Shown piece after piece: positions 1-7,139 of a DNA stretch of 28,136 nucleotides; within the stretch, counting starts at the first letter, position 1, and the number at the start of each line of letters is the position of its first letter. The stretch spans positions 1 to 28,136 of the forward strand of contig DASRWB010000050.1 in the NCBI GenBank assembly GCA_035654775.1, given 5' to 3'. This DNA comes from HKST-UBA85 sp035654775 (GTDB lineage Bacteria; Bacteroidota; Bacteroidia; Flavobacteriales; Flavobacteriaceae). Below the pieces are notes generated by a model. The model had not been told where the DNA came from. It was given only the letters and a program-made list of their open reading frames with translations, and did not search any database. Both the position numbers and the translations under genes were made by a program.

Positions 1-43
1 CATTTTAAACATTAACTGTAATTATGAAAAGAAGCAAATTCAC

Positions 44-66
44 CGTCCCAAAACACTCCAGGGACG
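44..66. repeat. Short GC-rich inverted repeat upstream of the Crp-family gene
   Basis: CGTCCC (44-49) and GGGACG (61-66) form a perfect 6-bp inverted repeat around an 11-nt centre, in otherwise AT-rich intergenic DNA. No T-run follows on either strand, so it does not look like a terminator. It lies about 30 bp upstream of the -7 box of the Crp-family gene, which would suit an operator. The function is inferred from position only. Confidence 0.3.
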
Positions 67-96
67 CAAAACAGTATATTAAAACACTATTTTCTG

Positions 97-104
97 TATC
101 TTTG
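97..104 (+). promoter_or_regulatory. -7 promoter box for the Crp/Fnr-family gene
   Basis: TATCTTTG is an exact match to the Bacteroidota -7 consensus TAnnTTTG. It lies 29 nt before the ATG at 134, giving a short leader of about 20-25 nt. No good -33 TTG/TTTG is visible at the expected distance. Confidence 0.55.
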
Positions 105-133
105 GGCGTACAATACCCTTAGCCGTACTTTAT

Positions 134-718
134 ATGGACATCACACCCTTGCTGCGCTACATCAATCGCTACGTAAGCCTTAGCCCGGAAGAAGAAGCCT
201 ACCTTCAAAGCACCCTTAGCTGTCGTACCTACCTTAAAAACCAATACCTCCTGCAACAAGGCGATGTATGCAAAGCCAGCAGTTTTATTCTGCAAGGCTG
301 CGTAAAAATGTTCTACATAGACCCGGACGGGCAGGAGCACATCATCCTTTTGGGGGTTGAAGACTGGTGGACCTCAGATATTGCCAGTTTTATCAATCAG
401 CAACCCTCAGTATTCAACATACAATGTCTGGAAAACACCACTCTGGCACAGTTTGAATACCACCAGATTGAAGACATCTATCAACACGTGCCTAAGCTGG
501 AGCGTTTTTTCAGGATGATTGTAGAGCGTGGACTGGCCGCGGCACAGCAACGCCTTATCCGCAACTTCAGCATGAATGCCAAAGAGCGCTACCTGTACTT
601 CCGGCAAACCTATCCTAAAATAGAACAGCGCATTCCGCAGTATATGGTGGCGTCCTACCTGGGCATTACTAAGGAATTTCTCAGTAAAATTAAGCGACAA
701 CTCGCCACGGAAAGTTGA
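134..718 (+). CDS. Crp/Fnr-family transcriptional regulator
   Basis: A 194-residue cytoplasmic DNA-binding regulator. The N-terminal two thirds (about residues 20-120) reads as a cyclic-nucleotide-binding beta-roll, with the typical segment around FILQGCVKMFYIDPDGQEH. The C-terminus (about 150-190) has a helix-turn-helix of the kind seen in short Bacteroidota Crp proteins, with YMVASYLGITKEFLSKIKR as the recognition region. The cysteine pattern of an FNR iron-sulfur cluster is absent. The beta-roll lacks an obvious canonical cAMP-binding arginine motif, so the ligand is unknown. The ATG follows a -7 box at 97-104. The next gene downstream is a YceI-family gene on the same strand, and palindromes between the two could be this regulator's targets. 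Family call is firm; regulon is inference. Confidence 0.88.
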   Translation: MDITPLLRYINRYVSLSPEEEAYLQSTLSCRTYLKNQYLLQQGDVCKASSFILQGCVKMFYIDPDGQEHIILLGVEDWWTSDIASFINQQPSVFNIQCLENTTLAQFEYHQIEDIYQHVPKLERFFRMIVERGLAAAQQRLIRNFSMNAKERYLYFRQTYPKIEQRIPQYMVASYLGITKEFLSKIKRQLATES

Positions 719-723
719 AATGT

Positions 724-811
724 TAAACTAGTTTACCCTTTTTTTATAAACCAGTTTATTGGTTATTTCTGTATTTGGTAGGATATTTGCAACACAATTT
801 AGTAAACTAAA
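724..811. promoter_or_regulatory. Cluster of TAAAC/GTTTA palindromes upstream of yceI
   Basis: Three related palindromic sites lie between the Crp-family gene and yceI. TAAACTAGTTTA (724-735) is a perfect 12-bp palindrome. TAAACCAGTTTA (747-758) is the same site with one change, 23 bp further on. TTTAGT-AA-ACTAAA (798-811) carries AGTAAACTA. A near-match to the -7 box, GATATTTG (782-789), lies between sites two and three, 33 nt before the yceI ATG. The arrangement looks like operators around a promoter. The binding protein is not shown by the sequence; the adjacent Crp-family regulator is the obvious candidate. Confidence 0.45.
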
Positions 812-822
812 AAAAATCTTAT

Positions 823-1398
823 ATGAAAACAACCCTAAAAGCAGTAAGCCTAAGCGCCATAGTAGCCTTTGCTACCTTTTCGTTTACCACAACTAAAGAA
901 AAGAAAACCGTAAATGTAGAAACCAGCACCGTACAGTGGAAAGGATACAAAGTAACCGGTTCGCACTACGGAACGATAAACCTGAAAAGCGGAGCGCTTA
1001 TTTTTGACGGCGAAACCCTAACAGGCGGTACCTTTGAAATCGACATGAACACGATAAACACGCAAGACTTAGAAGGAAGCTATAAAGATAAACTGGACGC
1101 TCACTTAAAGTCGGATGACTTTTTTGGAGTGGCCAAATACCCTACGGCAACACTGGTATTTACCAACGTAGAAGCCACCGGTAAAAACGCCTATGAAGTA
1201 ACCGGCGACCTTACCATCAAAGGCAATACAAACGCGGTTACCTTTGACCTGTCGGTATATGGAAGCAAGGCTACGGCCAATGTAAAAATAGACCGTTCCA
1301 AATACGACGTGCGTTACGGCTCAACCAGTTTCTTTGACGGACTGAAAGACAAAGCCATTTACGACGAGTTTGACCTGGTAGTAGATTTAGAGTTCTAA
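823..1398 (+). CDS. YceI-family secreted lipid-binding-type protein
   Basis: A 191-residue exported protein. Residues 1-24 form a signal peptide with a hydrophobic core (SLSAIVAFATFSFTT). The rest is the YceI fold: an antiparallel beta-barrel that binds polyisoprenoid-like ligands in characterised members. Recognisable pieces are the opening STVQWKGYKVTGSHYGTI, the central FEIDMNTINTQDL, the SDDFFGVAKYPTATLVFT block, and the C-terminal DRSKYDVRYGS segment. Length is normal for the family. It is monocistronic, between palindromic sites upstream and a strong terminator at 1426-1456. The physiological ligand is unknown. In Bacteroidota, YceI genes often sit next to stress or redox regulators, which fits the Crp-family neighbour. 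Confidence 0.9.
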   Translation: MKTTLKAVSLSAIVAFATFSFTTTKEKKTVNVETSTVQWKGYKVTGSHYGTINLKSGALIFDGETLTGGTFEIDMNTINTQDLEGSYKDKLDAHLKSDDFFGVAKYPTATLVFTNVEATGKNAYEVTGDLTIKGNTNAVTFDLSVYGSKATANVKIDRSKYDVRYGSTSFFDGLKDKAIYDEFDLVVDLEF

Positions 1399-1425
1399 TT
1401 CCTAGAACCGATTAATAGCCCAAGA

Positions 1426-1456
1426 GGTCGCTTACTTAACAAGCGGCCTTTTTTTT
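1426..1456 (+). terminator. Intrinsic terminator after yceI
   Basis: GGTCGCTT (1426-1433) pairs with AAGCGGCC (1441-1448), 8 bp with one G-U, around a 7-nt loop, followed by eight T (1449-1456). The T-run touches the stop codon of the convergent PrsW-type gene at 1455. Confidence 0.85.
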
Positions 1457-2144
1457 ATTCCTGTTTGTGCCTGCGCCTGAAGAACGAACGCTTTTGGTGT
1501 CTAGAGATGGCATTGAGCGACAGGACAATCCCTACCACCAAAGAAACAAACGCCCCTATCCAGATGCCGGGTACAAAATCAATAAACAAAAAGAAATCAT
1601 AGGCACCGTGAAACAGTACCGCCAGCGATAAGCCCAAGAGGTTGAGCTGCCACCTGCGGGAGGAAAACTTGGCTTTACCCATAAAATACCCCATCAGGAT
1701 GGCAAAGGTAGCGTGTGCCGGAATGGCGGTAAAAGCACGAATCAAGGCTACGCCGTAGCCGCCATTGAGTACATACATGATGTTTTCGGTAGCGGCAAAG
1801 CCCATGGAAACCATCACGGCATACATAATGCCGTCAAAGGGTTCGTTAAAGGCTTTATGGGGTTGTGCCACATAGCGCACAATAACATACTTGCTGAACT
1901 CCTCCGTAAGGGCTACAATAAAAAAGGCTTTTATAAACTGATTCAGCAAGGTGTTTTCATACAGCGGAAACCATCTTCCGGTGATAAAGTAAATAACCGT
2001 AGTGATGACAATACTTACTACGGCTCCTAAAATAAAGTGTCCTAAAAGCAGGCGTTTGGGTTCTTTTTCATATTTATCGCGAACATATATGTAGAGGATG
2101 ATAATAAATACGGGAACAACAGCGCTGAATATAAGTGTAGTCAT
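1455..2144 (-). CDS. PrsW-family intramembrane metalloprotease
   Basis: A 229-residue polytopic membrane protein with about seven hydrophobic segments. It carries the three motifs that define PrsW/CPBP-like proteases: EEFSK at 81-85 (EExxK), FAATE at 116-120 (FxxxE) and HGAYD at 179-183 (HxxxD). It also has a conserved-looking IPAHATF around 141-147. These residues sit within or at the edge of membrane segments and are expected to form the metal site. Bacillus PrsW cleaves an anti-sigma factor; the substrate here is unknown and no anti-sigma gene is nearby. The ATG lies 23 nt after the Nudix stop, so it is probably co-transcribed with that gene. The last residues are very basic (KRSFFRRRHKQE), a cytoplasmic tail. 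Confidence 0.87.
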   Translation of the reverse strand: MTTLIFSAVVPVFIIILYIYVRDKYEKEPKRLLLGHFILGAVVSIVITTVIYFITGRWFPLYENTLLNQFIKAFFIVALTEEFSKYVIVRYVAQPHKAFNEPFDGIMYAVMVSMGFAATENIMYVLNGGYGVALIRAFTAIPAHATFAILMGYFMGKAKFSSRRWQLNLLGLSLAVLFHGAYDFFLFIDFVPGIWIGAFVSLVVGIVLSLNAISRHQKRSFFRRRHKQE

Positions 2145-2167
2145 AGGGGTGAAAGTACAAAAAAAAA

Positions 2168-2719
2168 TTAAAGTTGAAGCGATCGTAAAGCCTGTACTAC
2201 GGTGTTGTAGTACGGGGTGTTGGAGGCTACAAAATGCCCGTTGGAGGCACTTTGAGCAAGCAATTTGCCAAAGGTGTTAAGGTTTACCAGTTTAAGAGCC
2301 GCCACTTCGTCAGGGTTGGGTTTTAGGGTTTCAACCGGAACGGACAGCGGGACCAGAAAGGTATGGTGAAACTCATAGTCTTTACTGCCGTTAGGATACT
2401 CCTGAAAGCAGGGAAAAACGCCTATTTTTTGAAGCTTTTCAGGAGAAATGACCAGTCCGATTTCTTCAAAGGTTTCTCTTACGGCGGCTTGTGTTACGGT
2501 TTCGCCGGCATCAACATGACCGGCAACGGAAACATCCCAGAGCAAGGGACAAATGGTTTTGGTGGCCGCCCGTTGTGCCAGCAGAAGCTCTTTGCTAGGG
2601 GTATAAAACCAAAGGTGTGCGGTGTTGTGATAGTAGCCTTTGCGGTGTACTTCACTTTTAGGAGCCGTTTTGCCTAAAGGTTTTCCGTTGGGGTCTAAAA
2701 GGTCAATATATTCATCCAT
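2168..2719 (-). CDS. Nudix hydrolase (IPP isomerase-like subgroup)
   Basis: A 183-residue soluble enzyme. A complete Nudix box, GX5EX7REUXEEXGU, spans residues 67-89: G67, E73, R81-E82, E85-E86, G88. The opening (EYIDLLDPNGKPLG) and the HLWFY segment at 35-39 are typical of the YfcD/isopentenyl-diphosphate isomerase-like branch, which hydrolyses nucleoside-diphosphate-linked or similar substrates. The IPP isomerase catalytic cysteine context is not evident, so hydrolase is the safer call; the substrate is unknown. Its ATG begins 2 nt after the A-tract (T-tract on this strand) of a terminator hairpin, which is odd and leaves no ordinary leader. The PrsW-type gene follows after 23 nt. Confidence 0.9.
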   Translation of the reverse strand: MDEYIDLLDPNGKPLGKTAPKSEVHRKGYYHNTAHLWFYTPSKELLLAQRAATKTICPLLWDVSVAGHVDAGETVTQAAVRETFEEIGLVISPEKLQKIGVFPCFQEYPNGSKDYEFHHTFLVPLSVPVETLKPNPDEVAALKLVNLNTFGKLLAQSASNGHFVASNTPYYNTVVQALRSLQL

Positions 2720-2721
2720 AC

Positions 2722-2741
2722 AAAAACCCGCCGAAGCGGGT
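2722..2741 (-). terminator. UUCG-loop terminator between M42 and Nudix genes
   Basis: Read on the minus strand, ACCCGC-TTCG-GCGGGT followed by TTTT forms a perfect 6-bp GC-rich stem with a stable UUCG tetraloop and a T-run. It starts 11 nt past the M42 stop codon, so it should end that transcript. It finishes only 2 nt before the Nudix ATG at 2719. Confidence 0.85.
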
Positions 2742-2751
2742 GGGTTGTGTG

Positions 2752-3840
2752 TTATTTAAAATAGCTAAAGGTTTCACCGCTTTTCATTTTTAATAAGGTT
2801 TCATAGATTAAACGAATTACGTTTTCTACGTCGTCGCGGTGTACCATTTCTACCGTGGTGTGCATATAGCGCAGGGGTAGCGAAATAAGGGCAGAAGCTA
2901 CACCACCGTTGCTGTAGGCAAAGGCATCGGTATCGGTTCCGGTGGCTCTGGACAATGCCGAGCGCTGAAAGGGGATTTTCTTTTCCTGCGCCGTATCGGT
3001 AATGAGGTCGCGCAGTTTTTGCTGTACCGCCGGTGCATAGGCTACTACGGGACCTTTACCTATTTCTATATGGCCTTCTTTTTTCTTTTCAATCATAGGT
3101 GTGGTGGTGTCGTGGGTTACATCGGTAACGAGGGCAACATTGGGCTTAATGGTTTGGGTAATCATTTCGGCACCTCGAAGTCCTATTTCCTCCTGAACGG
3201 AATTGGTAATGTAGAGTCCAAACGGGAGTTTCTTTTTGTTTTCATGAAGTAAGCGCGCTACTTCGGCAATCATAAACCCGCCCATACGGTTGTCCAGGGC
3301 ACGGCAAACAAATTTATCTTTATTGAGTATATGGAAGGTGTCGGGATAGGTAATGACGCAGCCTACGTGTACGCCCATTTTCTCTACTTCGGCTTTGTCT
3401 TTGGCACCGATGTCAATAAAAATATTTTCGGGTTGAGGCGCTTCTTCTTTTGCTTTATTGCGGGTATGAATGGCCGGCCATCCAAATACGCCTTTCACAA
3501 TTCCTTTTTTAGTATGGATGTTTACGATTTTGCTGGGAGCAATCTGGTGGTCGCTACCGCCGTTGCGGATAACGTAAAGCAGTCCGTTATCGGCAATATA
3601 ATTTACATACCAGGATATTTCATCGGCATGTCCTTCGATGACAACCTTGTACGTTGCTTTGGGATTGATAACGGCTACCGCACTGCCATAGGTATCGGTG
3701 ATAAAGGTATCCACATAGGGTTTGAGGTAGTCCATCCATAGTTTTTGACCGTCCCATTCATAGCCTGTAGGTGCGGCATTGTTGAGGTAATTTTCGAGAA
3801 AGGTTAACGATTTTTTATTGAGTATACTTTTTTTTGCCAT
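2752..3840 (-). CDS. M42-family aminopeptidase (FrvX/TET type)
   Basis: A 362-residue cytosolic zinc aminopeptidase. The metal and catalytic residues of the M42 family can be placed: H71 (EGHADEIS), D183 (RALDNRMGG), the E217-E218 pair (SVQEEIGLRG, with E217 as general base), D240 (VTDVTHD) and H327 (RYMHTTVE). Related enzymes assemble as dodecameric TET particles and trim peptides after proteasome-like proteases. Length and motif order are normal, so it should be active. Substrate preference (Glu/Asp, Leu or Lys) cannot be read from the sequence. A near-consensus -7 box, TATTTTAG, lies on this strand at 3866-3859, 18 nt before the ATG. A terminator follows the stop. Confidence 0.92.
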   Translation of the reverse strand: MAKKSILNKKSLTFLENYLNNAAPTGYEWDGQKLWMDYLKPYVDTFITDTYGSAVAVINPKATYKVVIEGHADEISWYVNYIADNGLLYVIRNGGSDHQIAPSKIVNIHTKKGIVKGVFGWPAIHTRNKAKEEAPQPENIFIDIGAKDKAEVEKMGVHVGCVITYPDTFHILNKDKFVCRALDNRMGGFMIAEVARLLHENKKKLPFGLYITNSVQEEIGLRGAEMITQTIKPNVALVTDVTHDTTTPMIEKKKEGHIEIGKGPVVAYAPAVQQKLRDLITDTAQEKKIPFQRSALSRATGTDTDAFAYSNGGVASALISLPLRYMHTTVEMVHRDDVENVIRLIYETLLKMKSGETFSYFK

Positions 3841-3858
3841 GTGTGTTTAAGTTTGGCA

Positions 3859-3866
3859 CTAAAATA
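3859..3866 (-). promoter_or_regulatory. Probable -7 box for the M42 aminopeptidase gene
   Basis: On the minus strand the sequence reads TATTTTAG, one mismatch from TAnnTTTG, ending 18 nt before the M42 ATG. This gives a leader of roughly 12 nt. It is the best candidate in the intergenic stretch. Confidence 0.35.
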
Positions 3867-3938
3867 ATAATATTCGCAGTAATTTAAAGTTTTAGCCGTT
3901 GTAAATTCTTAATTTTACTTCTTAAAACAAATGCGGCA

Positions 3939-3946
3939 TACTTTTG
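3939..3946 (+). promoter_or_regulatory. -7 promoter box for the DUF4294-hemolysin III pair
   Basis: TACTTTTG matches TAnnTTTG exactly and lies 26 nt before the ATG at 3973. Its position downstream of the in-frame ATGs at 3931 and 3949 region favours 3973 as the true start. Confidence 0.5.
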
Positions 3947-3972
3947 GAATGGTTTTGATTTTAAAAAGTGTA

Positions 3973-4671
3973 ATGAAAACAAGCTTATATGTTCTGTTTC
4001 TGTGTTTTTCTGTCGGGCTGTTTGCTCAGGTAGATGACAAAGAAAAGGAGACAGAAGACTATGAATATATAATTATTGAAGGCGATTCGGTGCCCAAGGA
4101 ATTTATCAATCTGGAAGAAGTGCGCCTGTTGCACAAGCTGAAATTTGACAGTGATAAAGACCGAAGAAGGTATTTAATACTCCGCCGGAAAACGCTAAAA
4201 GTATATCCGTATGCCAAGTTGGCCGCCGAACGCTTAACGACGCTTAACGAGCGTTTGGAAAAACTGGAAAAGAAACGGGATAAAAAGCAATATGCCAGAA
4301 TAATACAGCGCTATATTGAAGATGAGTTTTCAGAAGAGCTCAAACAGCTTACCCGCACCGAAGGGCAAATTCTAGTAAAGTTGATTCACCGACAAACCGG
4401 CATAACTACCTTTGACCTTATAAAAGAATTACGCAGTGGCTGGCGTGCCTTCTGGTTTAATACTACAGCCACTATGTTTGATATTTCCTTAAAAAAAGAA
4501 TTTGATCCCTATACAGAAAAAGAAGATTACCTGATAGAAGACATCCTGCAACGGAACTTTCGAAATGGGGTACTGGAAGAACAAAAATCGGCATTACCTT
4601 TTGATTTTTTTGATCTTACCGACAAATGGTTACACGGTAAAGAACTTAAAGACCATGCGAAAACAGAGTAA
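3973..4671 (+). CDS. DUF4294-family secreted protein
   Basis: A 232-residue exported protein of unknown function. The ATG at 3973 is preferred over the in-frame ATG at 3931. It gives a clean signal peptide (MKTSLYVLFLCFSVGLFAQ, cleavage after about residue 19) and lies downstream of a -7 box at 3939-3946. The mature part begins with an acidic stretch. It continues into the charged helical core typical of DUF4294, around YPYAKLAAERLTTLNERLEK and RYIEDEFSEELKQLTRTEGQ, then a conserved-looking LVKLIHRQTGITTFDLIKELRSGW region. The family is restricted to Bacteroidota and has no established role. The 3' end overlaps the next gene by 17 bp, suggesting translational coupling. Confidence 0.82.
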   Translation: MKTSLYVLFLCFSVGLFAQVDDKEKETEDYEYIIIEGDSVPKEFINLEEVRLLHKLKFDSDKDRRRYLILRRKTLKVYPYAKLAAERLTTLNERLEKLEKKRDKKQYARIIQRYIEDEFSEELKQLTRTEGQILVKLIHRQTGITTFDLIKELRSGWRAFWFNTTATMFDISLKKEFDPYTEKEDYLIEDILQRNFRNGVLEEQKSALPFDFFDLTDKWLHGKELKDHAKTE

Positions 4672-5281
4672 AGCAGAAGAAAACTTAAACGCGTTGAGTC
4701 ACGGTCTTGGGGTGTTGCTCAGCCTGGTAGGTTTGATCTTACTGGTTGCCTTTCTAGAAGATAGAAGCGCGATAAACACCTTTAGTGTGGTTGTGTACGG
4801 GATATCTTTATTGCTTTTGTTTTCGGCATCTACCTTGTACCATTCCGTTAGAAATGAAAAACACAAGCACTATTTCAGGATTGTAGACCATATAAGCATT
4901 TATATACTTATAGCCGGGACCTATACGCCGGTGGTCCTTATGGCATTACAGGACAGTTTGGGTTGGGAGTTGTTTTGGCTGGTATGGGGTATCGCTGCAG
5001 TAGGTACAATACTCAAGTTGTTTTTTACGGGCAAGTATGAAATCTTTTCTACCTTACTGTATCTGGTAATGGGCTGGCTTATTGTGTTTGACTTTGGAAA
5101 CCTGTCAGATTTCATTGGACCCAATGGCGTATTGTTGCTGTTTGCCGGCGGGATGTGCTATACCTTGGGAATCGTGTTTTATGCTATAGAGCGCATTCCT
5201 TACCATCATGTGATTTGGCACGTGTTTGTATTAGGTGGCGCTATCAGTCACTTTTTGATGATTTTCTTTTATGTGATTTGA
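4655..5281 (+). CDS. Hemolysin III / PAQR-family membrane protein
   Basis: A 208-residue integral membrane protein with about seven transmembrane segments. Family motifs are visible: the N-terminal NALSHGLGVLLSL, the SASTLYHSV segment, DHISIYILIAGTYTP, and the C-terminal HVIWHVFVLGGAISHF. The histidines of the last block correspond to the conserved HxxxH-type zinc site of PAQR proteins. Bacterial members are named for a reported haemolysin but act more plausibly in membrane-lipid homeostasis. The ATG at 4655 was chosen because the family begins right before this motif; the longer frame upstream lies wholly inside the preceding gene. It ends 5 nt before the convergent DUF4268 gene with no terminator between them. 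Confidence 0.88.
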   Translation: MRKQSKAEENLNALSHGLGVLLSLVGLILLVAFLEDRSAINTFSVVVYGISLLLLFSASTLYHSVRNEKHKHYFRIVDHISIYILIAGTYTPVVLMALQDSLGWELFWLVWGIAAVGTILKLFFTGKYEIFSTLLYLVMGWLIVFDFGNLSDFIGPNGVLLLFAGGMCYTLGIVFYAIERIPYHHVIWHVFVLGGAISHFLMIFFYVI

Positions 5282-5286
5282 AAGGA

Positions 5287-5712
5287 TTACTTTAACACAT
5301 CTTTATATTCCTCAAAGAAGGCTTCAAAACGACTCATGGTATCGTAGAAAAACACCATGACTGTTTGCCAAGAATTTTTGTTGTGTATGGACACTTTTTC
5401 ATGAAGTGGCACATAAATACGGGACATCTCCTTGCCGTTTTCTAAAAAGTACACTTCTTCAAAAATTGCATCGGGTAAAAATTCTTGTTTTAAAACGGTT
5501 TGCAGGGCAATTAGTTTTTCCCAGCAGGCAATGCGGTTTTCTAAATCGTCTTCCAGGTCTAAGGCAACCAAAGCTTCTTTTGTATCGAAATGAAACTTAA
5601 AAGACATGCCTTTGATTTTGGTATTATAAAGTATCCATTTTCTGGGAAAAGACTTCCCAAAGCTGGTCCAAAAGGTTTGGCGTAATTGTCTGGATTCTTC
5701 TTTACTAAACAC
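5287..5712 (-). CDS. DUF4268-family protein
   Basis: A 141-residue soluble protein matching the DUF4268 pattern: an N-terminal RQTFWTSFGKSFP, then KGMSFKFHFDTKEALVALDL, and a C-terminal segment rich in aromatic and acidic residues. In some proteins this domain is fused to nuclease-like regions, but here it stands alone and has no known activity. The start codon is GTG; no ATG occurs in frame back to an upstream stop. The GTG is 7 nt past the stop of the ZIP transporter gene, so it is the third gene of a leftward operon (methyltransferase, ZIP, DUF4268). Confidence 0.8.
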   Translation of the reverse strand: MFSKEESRQLRQTFWTSFGKSFPRKWILYNTKIKGMSFKFHFDTKEALVALDLEDDLENRIACWEKLIALQTVLKQEFLPDAIFEEVYFLENGKEMSRIYVPLHEKVSIHNKNSWQTVMVFFYDTMSRFEAFFEEYKDVLK

Positions 5713-5719
5713 GTTTAGA

Positions 5720-6391
5720 TTAAATAAAATAGGCTAGGGTAAAGCCTAAAATAATGGAAATTAACTTCGAAAGGTTGAACTTGTGGTTTTCATTGCTTTC
5801 AAACAGGATTGTGGTAGAGATATGCAGAAAAATACCAATAACCACAGCATTTATATAGTGTATATACGTAGCGGCCAAGATTGTAGTTTCTGAAACCAAG
5901 GTGCCTAAAGGAGTCATAAGGGCAAAAACACCAAGAAATAGTATTACCTGTGATTTGGCAAATTTTGACTTCAGTAGAAAGGTGGTAATCAGCATGGCAA
6001 TAGGTACTTTATGTACAAACACTCCGTAAACCATATCGCTGTGTTGATGAATGGGAAAGCCTTCCAAAAAGCTATGAATACATAAGCTTAAAAAGAGCAG
6101 ATATGGAAATTTGGCTTCTTCGTGAATATGGATGTGGCCGTGTTCGGCGCCTTTGGAAAAAAACTCCAGTACAATTTGCAACAGTATACCACACATGATG
6201 AATACTGCGGTTACTTTGGCTTCCAGGTGCAAATATATTTCGGGAAGAAGGTCAAAAAGCGTTAAGGCGAGCAAGAACGAACCGCTGAAAGACAGTATTA
6301 TTTTAGAGAATCCGGGTTTTTTGTTGCGGGTAGGCAGAACCAACAGGATTCCCAGTATTACCGCGGCTATGGGAAGGATGTAATTCATCAT
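5720..6391 (-). CDS. ZIP-family metal cation transporter
   Basis: A 223-residue inner-membrane transporter with about eight hydrophobic segments. The signature HSFLEG (106-111) in the fourth core helix and HKVP (127-130) in the next are the metal-coordinating motifs of ZIP proteins, which import Zn2+, Fe2+ or Mn2+. A histidine-rich loop (HGHIHIH, 84-90) precedes them, as in many ZIP family members. The metal cannot be decided from sequence. The ATG shares one base with the stop codon of the upstream methyltransferase (TAATG), so translation is probably coupled. No metal-regulator operator is evident because the promoter lies upstream of the methyltransferase. Confidence 0.88.
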   Translation of the reverse strand: MMNYILPIAAVILGILLVLPTRNKKPGFSKIILSFSGSFLLALTLFDLLPEIYLHLEAKVTAVFIMCGILLQIVLEFFSKGAEHGHIHIHEEAKFPYLLFLSLCIHSFLEGFPIHQHSDMVYGVFVHKVPIAMLITTFLLKSKFAKSQVILFLGVFALMTPLGTLVSETTILAATYIHYINAVVIGIFLHISTTILFESNENHKFNLSKLISIILGFTLAYFI

Positions 6392-7131
6392 TATTTAAAC
6401 ATTAGAATTAGTCGCTCAGAAGTTTCCTTGTGGTATTTACCCAACTTGTAATCGCCAAAAACATCCAGTAAGTAAGCTCCGGCACTTTCAAAAAGAAGCT
6501 CAAAGTCTTCCAGCGTAAGCGCTTTAACACGTTCCTGAAAAGTATAGCTTTGCCCGTTATCTTCAAAAGAAATATCTTTAATAATGTGGTTGTTTTCAAT
6601 ACGTCTTTTTTGATGAAATTGGATATTGCCCACGGTTTTCGTGTCTTGGGTTACTAAATGGTTTTTCACAAAATGAGTATTCATAAAATCAATAACCCCA
6701 AAACCGGTTTCATTTAAATTGGCTTTAATGGCCTTTATGGTTTTTAAATTGGCTTCTTCATTTTCAAAATACCCAAAACTGGTAAATAGATTAAATACCG
6801 CATCAAACTGACGGTCTAAAGGGTTGCACATGTCGTGAACTTTAAACTCTAAGGTATCGTTTTCAAACGGTTTGGCATAGCGAATACTGTTTTCAGATAA
6901 ATCTATGCCGGTAACCCGGTAACCCAGCGTATTTAGGTAAATGGAGTGTCTGCCTCGGCCACAGGCTAAATCTAAAATGCTACCGTGTTCGGGCAAGTTC
7001 AAATAATGAGTAAGGGTATCCATAAAGCGCTGTGCTTCGGCGTGGTCTCTGTCCTTATACAGAATGTGATAGTAAGGCGTGTCAAACCACGAGGCATACC
7101 ATTGTACATTGTCTTTTGTTATATCTCCCAT
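6391..7131 (-). CDS. Class I SAM-dependent methyltransferase
   Basis: A 246-residue soluble enzyme with a Rossmann methyltransferase fold. Motif I is SILDLACGRGRHSIYL at about 51-66, and an acidic strand end follows near GIDLSENSI. The N-terminal WYASWFDTPYYHILYKDRD is characteristic of a conserved Bacteroidota group whose substrate is unknown. I chose the ATG at 7131: a longer reading would begin at a TTG inside the promoter region. An exact -7 box on this strand (7147-7140) ends only 8 nt before that ATG, so the mRNA should be nearly leaderless. The gene is first in an operon with the ZIP transporter and DUF4268 genes and is coupled to the former through TAATG. Confidence 0.87.
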   Translation of the reverse strand: MGDITKDNVQWYASWFDTPYYHILYKDRDHAEAQRFMDTLTHYLNLPEHGSILDLACGRGRHSIYLNTLGYRVTGIDLSENSIRYAKPFENDTLEFKVHDMCNPLDRQFDAVFNLFTSFGYFENEEANLKTIKAIKANLNETGFGVIDFMNTHFVKNHLVTQDTKTVGNIQFHQKRRIENNHIIKDISFEDNGQSYTFQERVKALTLEDFELLFESAGAYLLDVFGDYKLGKYHKETSERLILMFK

Positions 7132-7139
7132 ATATACCA

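Noticed and set aside
1..3. CAT at the left edge, a possible minus-strand ATG of a gene running out of the window
   Set aside because: Only one codon would be visible and the upstream TGAATTTG (42-35) is one base off the -7 box. It is plausible but cannot be supported.
724..745. Palindrome plus T-run after the Crp-family gene as an intrinsic terminator
   Set aside because: The stem would be only TAAA/TTTA with a CTAG loop, too weak and AT-rich. The recurrence of the motif at 747 and 798 fits an operator better.
3331..3741. A 136-codon open frame on the plus strand, antisense to the M42 gene
   Set aside because: The M42 gene has every catalytic residue in the other frame. The antisense product is low-complexity in Phe/Gly/Tyr and has no promoter or start context.
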